Assembly: GCA_902596925.1 (NCBI GenBank)
Contig: CACJVT010000001.1
Span: forward strand, 124,001 to 188,000
Length of the DNA: 64,000 bases
From: an uncultured Pelagibacteraceae bacterium
GTDB taxonomy: Bacteria; Pseudomonadota; Alphaproteobacteria; Pelagibacterales; Pelagibacteraceae
Direction of reading: 5' to 3'
Part shown: positions 60,337 to 64,000 of the stretch, in pieces
Position numbering within the stretch: position 1 is the first letter of the stretch
How the letters are laid out: every line of letters begins with the position of its first letter
The notes under the pieces: model-generated
Seen by the model: the letters and a program-made list of their open reading frames with translations, nothing else
The model's database searches: none
Told to the model about the DNA's origin: nothing
Made by a program: the position numbers and the translations under genes

Positions 60337-61628
60337 TATTTGAAAACCCGCCTGAAAATTAGATTTACATTTTTAAAGTGTTTAGAATAACTAAAGATAG
60401 ACTTTAATTTTTTGATTGAAATTTTACTCATTATTAACTTGTCAGACTGAATAACATTAAACAAATCTAAATTTTCAGCAAAACATTTTTTTGCATATCC
60501 TTGTACTAGCTTATAGGATTTTTCTCTTGTGATACCAGTTTTTGTTAGTTCTAGCATCACCTCTTGTGAAAAAATTAGCCCTTTAGTAAGATTAAGATTT
60601 TCTAGCATTTTATTAGGATAAACAATCATATTATCTAGAACACCTGCTAATCTTACAAGCGCAAAGTCTAGAGTTATATTTGCATCAGGACCAATATTTC
60701 TCTCTACACTTGAATGTGAAATATCTCTTTCATGCCAAAGTGCAATATTTTCAAGCGCTGGAACAACAGAACTTCTTACCATTCTTGCTAGTCCCGTTAA
60801 ATTTTCACTTAAAATTGGATTTTTTTTATGGGGCATCGCAGATGAACCCTTTTGACTTTTAGAAAAGTATTCTTGCAATTCGTAGACTTCTGATCTTTGT
60901 AAATGTCTAATCTCTATAGCAACTCTTTCTATACTTCCTGCAATAATTCCTAATACTGAAAAATAAAATGCATGTCGATCTCTTGGGATTATTTGAGTAG
61001 AGATTGGTTCAACTTTTAATCCAAGTTTTTTTGCAACATGTTTTTCAACATTAGGGTTCACATTTGCAAATGTTCCAACTGCTCCAGAAATTGCACAAGT
61101 TGATATTTGATCTATAGCATAAACTAATCTTTCTCTATTTCTTTTGAACTCTTCATAAAAAGAAGCTAATTTTAATCCAAATGTTATTGGCTCAGCATGA
61201 ATTCCATGACTTCGACCTATACAAGGAGTAAATTTATATTTTCTAGCTTGTTTTTTTAATACTTTTAAAATTTGATCTATGTCTTTTAAGATAATTTTAC
61301 CTGACTGAACTAATTGAATATTAAAACTTGTATCTACCACATCAGATGAAGTCATGCCAAGATGAAGGTATCTAGCTTTAATTCCTGCCTTTTCAGTTAC
61401 GGAGGTTAAAAAAGCAATTACATCATGTTTAACTTTACTTTCAATCTGATGAATTCTTTTTACATTTATCCTAGCTTTTTTCCTTACTATTGATGAAACA
61501 CCTTTTGGAATTTGACCAAGTTTTTCCATTGCTTGAGCTGCAGCAATTTCAACATCCAACCATATTTTGTATTTATTTTCCTCAGACCAAATATCTGTCA
61601 ATTCTTTTCGAGAGTATCTTTTAATCAT
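60336..61628 (-). CDS. purB: Adenylosuccinate lyase
   Basis: MIKRYSRKELTDIWSEENKYKIWLDVEIAAAQAM; GMTSSDVVDTS; GSSAMPHKKNPILSENLTGLAR. Confidence 0.96.
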   Translation of the reverse strand: MIKRYSRKELTDIWSEENKYKIWLDVEIAAAQAMEKLGQIPKGVSSIVRKKARINVKRIHQIESKVKHDVIAFLTSVTEKAGIKARYLHLGMTSSDVVDTSFNIQLVQSGKIILKDIDQILKVLKKQARKYKFTPCIGRSHGIHAEPITFGLKLASFYEEFKRNRERLVYAIDQISTCAISGAVGTFANVNPNVEKHVAKKLGLKVEPISTQIIPRDRHAFYFSVLGIIAGSIERVAIEIRHLQRSEVYELQEYFSKSQKGSSAMPHKKNPILSENLTGLARMVRSSVVPALENIALWHERDISHSSVERNIGPDANITLDFALVRLAGVLDNMIVYPNKMLENLNLTKGLIFSQEVMLELTKTGITREKSYKLVQGYAKKCFAENLDLFNVIQSDKLIMSKISIKKLKSIFSYSKHFKNVNLIFRRVFK

Positions 61629-61631
61629 TAA

Positions 61632-62408
61632 TTATAAGTACGGGGGCTTTAAATAACCTTTAGCAGATTCTGTAAATATTTCATAACCATTTTCAGTAAT
61701 TCCAACAGTATGCTCAAATTGTGCAGATAAAGATTTGTCTTTTGTCACTGCAGTCCACCCATCATTAAGCATTTTTACATTAAATTTACCAGCATTAATC
61801 ATTGGTTCTATTGTAAATGTCATCCCAGGTTTTAATTCTATACCTGTATTCTTTGTTCCATAATGTAAAATGTTTGGTGGCTCATGAAATGATGTACTTA
61901 TCCCATGACCACAAAAATCTTTAACTACAGAAAATCCTTTTTCTTCAATATAAGATTGTATTTCATGTCCTATATCTCCAAGTTTAATACCAGGTTTTAA
62001 GATTTTGATTGCTTTCATCATAGACTGATAAGTTGCATCAATGAGATTATTTAATTTTACAGAGGTTTTTCCAATACAAAACATTCTACTTGTATCTCCA
62101 TGATGTTCATTAATGATTGCAGTTACATCTACATTAAGAGCATCTCCTTCAACCAAAATTCTATCCTCTGAAGGCACACCATGACACACAACATGATTAA
62201 GAGATGTACATAAAGATTTAGTAAAACCACGATAATAAAGTGGGGCAGAGTGGCCACCATTATCTCTTATAAACTCATAACCTAGCTTATCAATGTAAGC
62301 TGTAGAAATACCTTCCTTGATATTTTCTGTTAGCATGTCTAAAGTTTGTGCAGCTAACTTTCCAGCTATTCTCATTTTTTCAAATTTTTCAGTGTAATTA
62401 CTCATCAA
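61632..62408 (-). CDS. map: Type I methionine aminopeptidase
   Basis: MRIAGKLAAQTLDML; HVVCHGVPSEDRILVEGDALNVDVTAI; CGHGISTSFHEPPNILHYG. Confidence 0.95.
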   Translation of the reverse strand: MMSNYTEKFEKMRIAGKLAAQTLDMLTENIKEGISTAYIDKLGYEFIRDNGGHSAPLYYRGFTKSLCTSLNHVVCHGVPSEDRILVEGDALNVDVTAIINEHHGDTSRMFCIGKTSVKLNNLIDATYQSMMKAIKILKPGIKLGDIGHEIQSYIEEKGFSVVKDFCGHGISTSFHEPPNILHYGTKNTGIELKPGMTFTIEPMINAGKFNVKMLNDGWTAVTKDKSLSAQFEHTVGITENGYEIFTESAKGYLKPPYL

Positions 62409-63096
62409 TAATTTTTATTTTTTTATCTATATAAATTTTTTTAGAACTAATGTTACATCTATAAGCCAAAAAGTTTACCCCAGCTTTTTTAGCTATCAAA
62501 TAATTTTCATAATACTTACTATCAATATCCTTTGCTATTTTAAAATACTCCATATTTTGTATTTGTACTAAAAATATTAAGTAAGATTTATAGCCTTTCT
62601 TTATGGCATCAATAAGAGTAAGTAAATGTTTTGACCCCCTAGTTGTTATAGCATCTGGAAATTCAGCTGTTTTTTCATCTCTAAAAAGAGTAACATTCTT
62701 CACTTCTAGAAAACTTTTTTGACCTTTGTTTTCAATTAAAAAATCAAATCTAGTCTCTTTATTAAAAAAAACTTCTGAATTAATCTTATCGTTATTTTTG
62801 AATTCCTTAATAAGGTTATTATTTAATCCATGGTGTACAATTTTATTTGCTCTATGAGTGTTTATTCCGACAAAGTTTTTTTTGGCCTTAATAATTTCTA
62901 GACCATATTTTAACTTTCTTTTTGGATCGTCATGCTTGAATAAATGCACTTCATTACCTTCATCTAGCAAACCTTTCATAGATCCAGTGTTTGGACAATG
63001 CGCAGTGACAATTTCTTTATTTAGATTTACATCAACAAAAAAACGCTTATATCTTTTGATTAATTTGCCTTTTAATAAAGACTTGGTAAATTCCAT
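62398..63096 (-). CDS. sfsA: SfsA family DNA-binding/sugar fermentation stimulation protein
   Basis: GKLIKRYKRFFVDVNLNKEIVTAHCPNTGSMKGLL; FLEVKNVTL; FPDAITTRGSKHLLTLI; start MEFTKS at 63096 preferred. Confidence 0.9.
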   Translation of the reverse strand: MEFTKSLLKGKLIKRYKRFFVDVNLNKEIVTAHCPNTGSMKGLLDEGNEVHLFKHDDPKRKLKYGLEIIKAKKNFVGINTHRANKIVHHGLNNNLIKEFKNNDKINSEVFFNKETRFDFLIENKGQKSFLEVKNVTLFRDEKTAEFPDAITTRGSKHLLTLIDAIKKGYKSYLIFLVQIQNMEYFKIAKDIDSKYYENYLIAKKAGVNFLAYRCNISSKKIYIDKKIKIIDE

Positions 63097-63116
63097 ATTC
63101 GAATTATACATATAAA

Positions 63117-63866
63117 ATGCGTAAAAACACAAAAGTAAATGCTGCAATATTAATCATCGGCAACGAAATTCTTTCTGGTCGAACTCAAGACACTAACACA
63201 AGCACGTTAGCAACATGGTTAAATTCCATTGGTGTAAAAGTAAATGAAGTAAGAATAATTCCAGATCAAGAAGATATAATTGTAGATACACTAAACATTT
63301 TGAGGAAATCTAATAATTATGTTTTCACAACTGGTGGTATTGGCCCAACACATGATGACATAACTGCTCAATCAGTAGCAAAAGCTTTTGGTCTTAAATA
63401 TGAACTCCATAAAGAAGGATATAAAATATTAGAAGCTTATTACCAGCCAGGTGAGTTTAATGAAGGAAGACAAAAAATGATTTGGATGCCAGCAAATGCA
63501 GATTTAATTCTTAATCCAACAAGTGGAGCTCCTGGTTTTAGTGTAGAAAATGTTTTTTGTTTACCAGGGGTGCCATCAATTATGAAATCGATGTTGGGTG
63601 GATTAAAAAATAAGATTGTTGGGGGTGACCCTATCTTAAGTCATACTATAAGTCTAAAAACAGTAGAAAGTGAAATTGCAAATTCTCTAACAAAAGTACA
63701 AGAGCAAAATCAAGACGTTGAGATTGGAAGCTATCCATTTTTCCATGCTGGCAAACTTGGAGTTTCAATAGTGCTTCGCTCAGAGAATCAATCTAAAATT
63801 GATCAATGTAATTCTCAAATATTAAAATTTGTTAATGATAAAAAAATAGAAGTTGTTGATAGATAA
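63117..63866 (+). CDS. Molybdopterin-binding domain (CinA N-terminal-like) protein
   Basis: AAILIIGNEILSGRTQDTNTSTLATWLNSIGVKVNEVRIIPD; FTTGGIGPTHDDIT; FCLPGVPSIM. Confidence 0.9.
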   Translation: MRKNTKVNAAILIIGNEILSGRTQDTNTSTLATWLNSIGVKVNEVRIIPDQEDIIVDTLNILRKSNNYVFTTGGIGPTHDDITAQSVAKAFGLKYELHKEGYKILEAYYQPGEFNEGRQKMIWMPANADLILNPTSGAPGFSVENVFCLPGVPSIMKSMLGGLKNKIVGGDPILSHTISLKTVESEIANSLTKVQEQNQDVEIGSYPFFHAGKLGVSIVLRSENQSKIDQCNSQILKFVNDKKIEVVDR

Positions 63867-64000
63867 ATGTTTTATTTTGCTTACGGAAGTAATCTTCATC
63901 ATTTTCAAATGAAGAGAAGATGTAAAGATAGTATTTTTATCAAAAAGATTAATCTTAAGGATTTTAGATTAACTTTTAGAAGCAAGTATAGAGCCGCCGA
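63867..64000 (+). CDS. Gamma-glutamylcyclotransferase-like protein, N-terminus only (runs off window)
   Basis: ATG at 63867: MFYFAYGSNLHHFQMKRRCKDSIFIKKINLKDFRLTFRSKYRA; YGSN motif. Confidence 0.7.
   Translation, partial: MFYFAYGSNLHHFQMKRRCKDSIFIKKINLKDFRLTFRSKYRAA

Noticed and set aside
1-64000. CRISPR arrays, rRNA genes, IS elements, prophage, restriction-modification or toxin-antitoxin systems
   Set aside because: Nothing supporting these was seen; no spaced direct-repeat arrays, transposase or integrase ORFs in the track.

Overview
This AT-rich, densely packed 64 kb window is consistent with a streamlined marine alphaproteobacterium of the SAR11/Pelagibacter type. That assignment is inferred from gene content, very short intergenic gaps and many 1-4 nt gene overlaps; no 16S gene is present. 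Most of the window is ordinary metabolism: ald, galE, a DMGDH/sarcosine dehydrogenase-like protein, a dTDP-rhamnose cluster, TRAP and ABC transporters, nrdAB, the prpDBC methylcitrate cycle, glmS, nadE, cysS, cimA, rpsD, grxD/bolA, purBCSQL, map and sfsA, plus one tRNA-Met(CAT). Points worth a second look: (1) a compact locus (apt / mtnP - secreted alpha/beta hydrolase - mtnA - class II aldolase - speD::speE fusion) that appears to join polyamine synthesis to recycling of its by-product MTA, probably by a DHAP-shunt-like route; (2) strong hairpins ending at or next to the start codon of the downstream gene at two binding-protein/permease junctions (TRAP dctP-dctQ, where the hairpin is both a terminator and masks the Shine-Dalgarno, and a polar amino acid ABC operon), with a third similar case upstream of a DUF2061 gene; (3) an M24-family gene split by a frameshift in an A7 run and with apparently lost metal ligands; (4) a stand-alone GlmU acetyltransferase domain next to glmS; (5) tandem paralogous small tail-anchored proteins next to a double-wHTH regulator; (6) near-leaderless promoters for rpsD and rpoZ; (7) repeats and an NrdR-like dyad upstream of nrdA. 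All annotations come from reading sequence and translations; no database searches were run.
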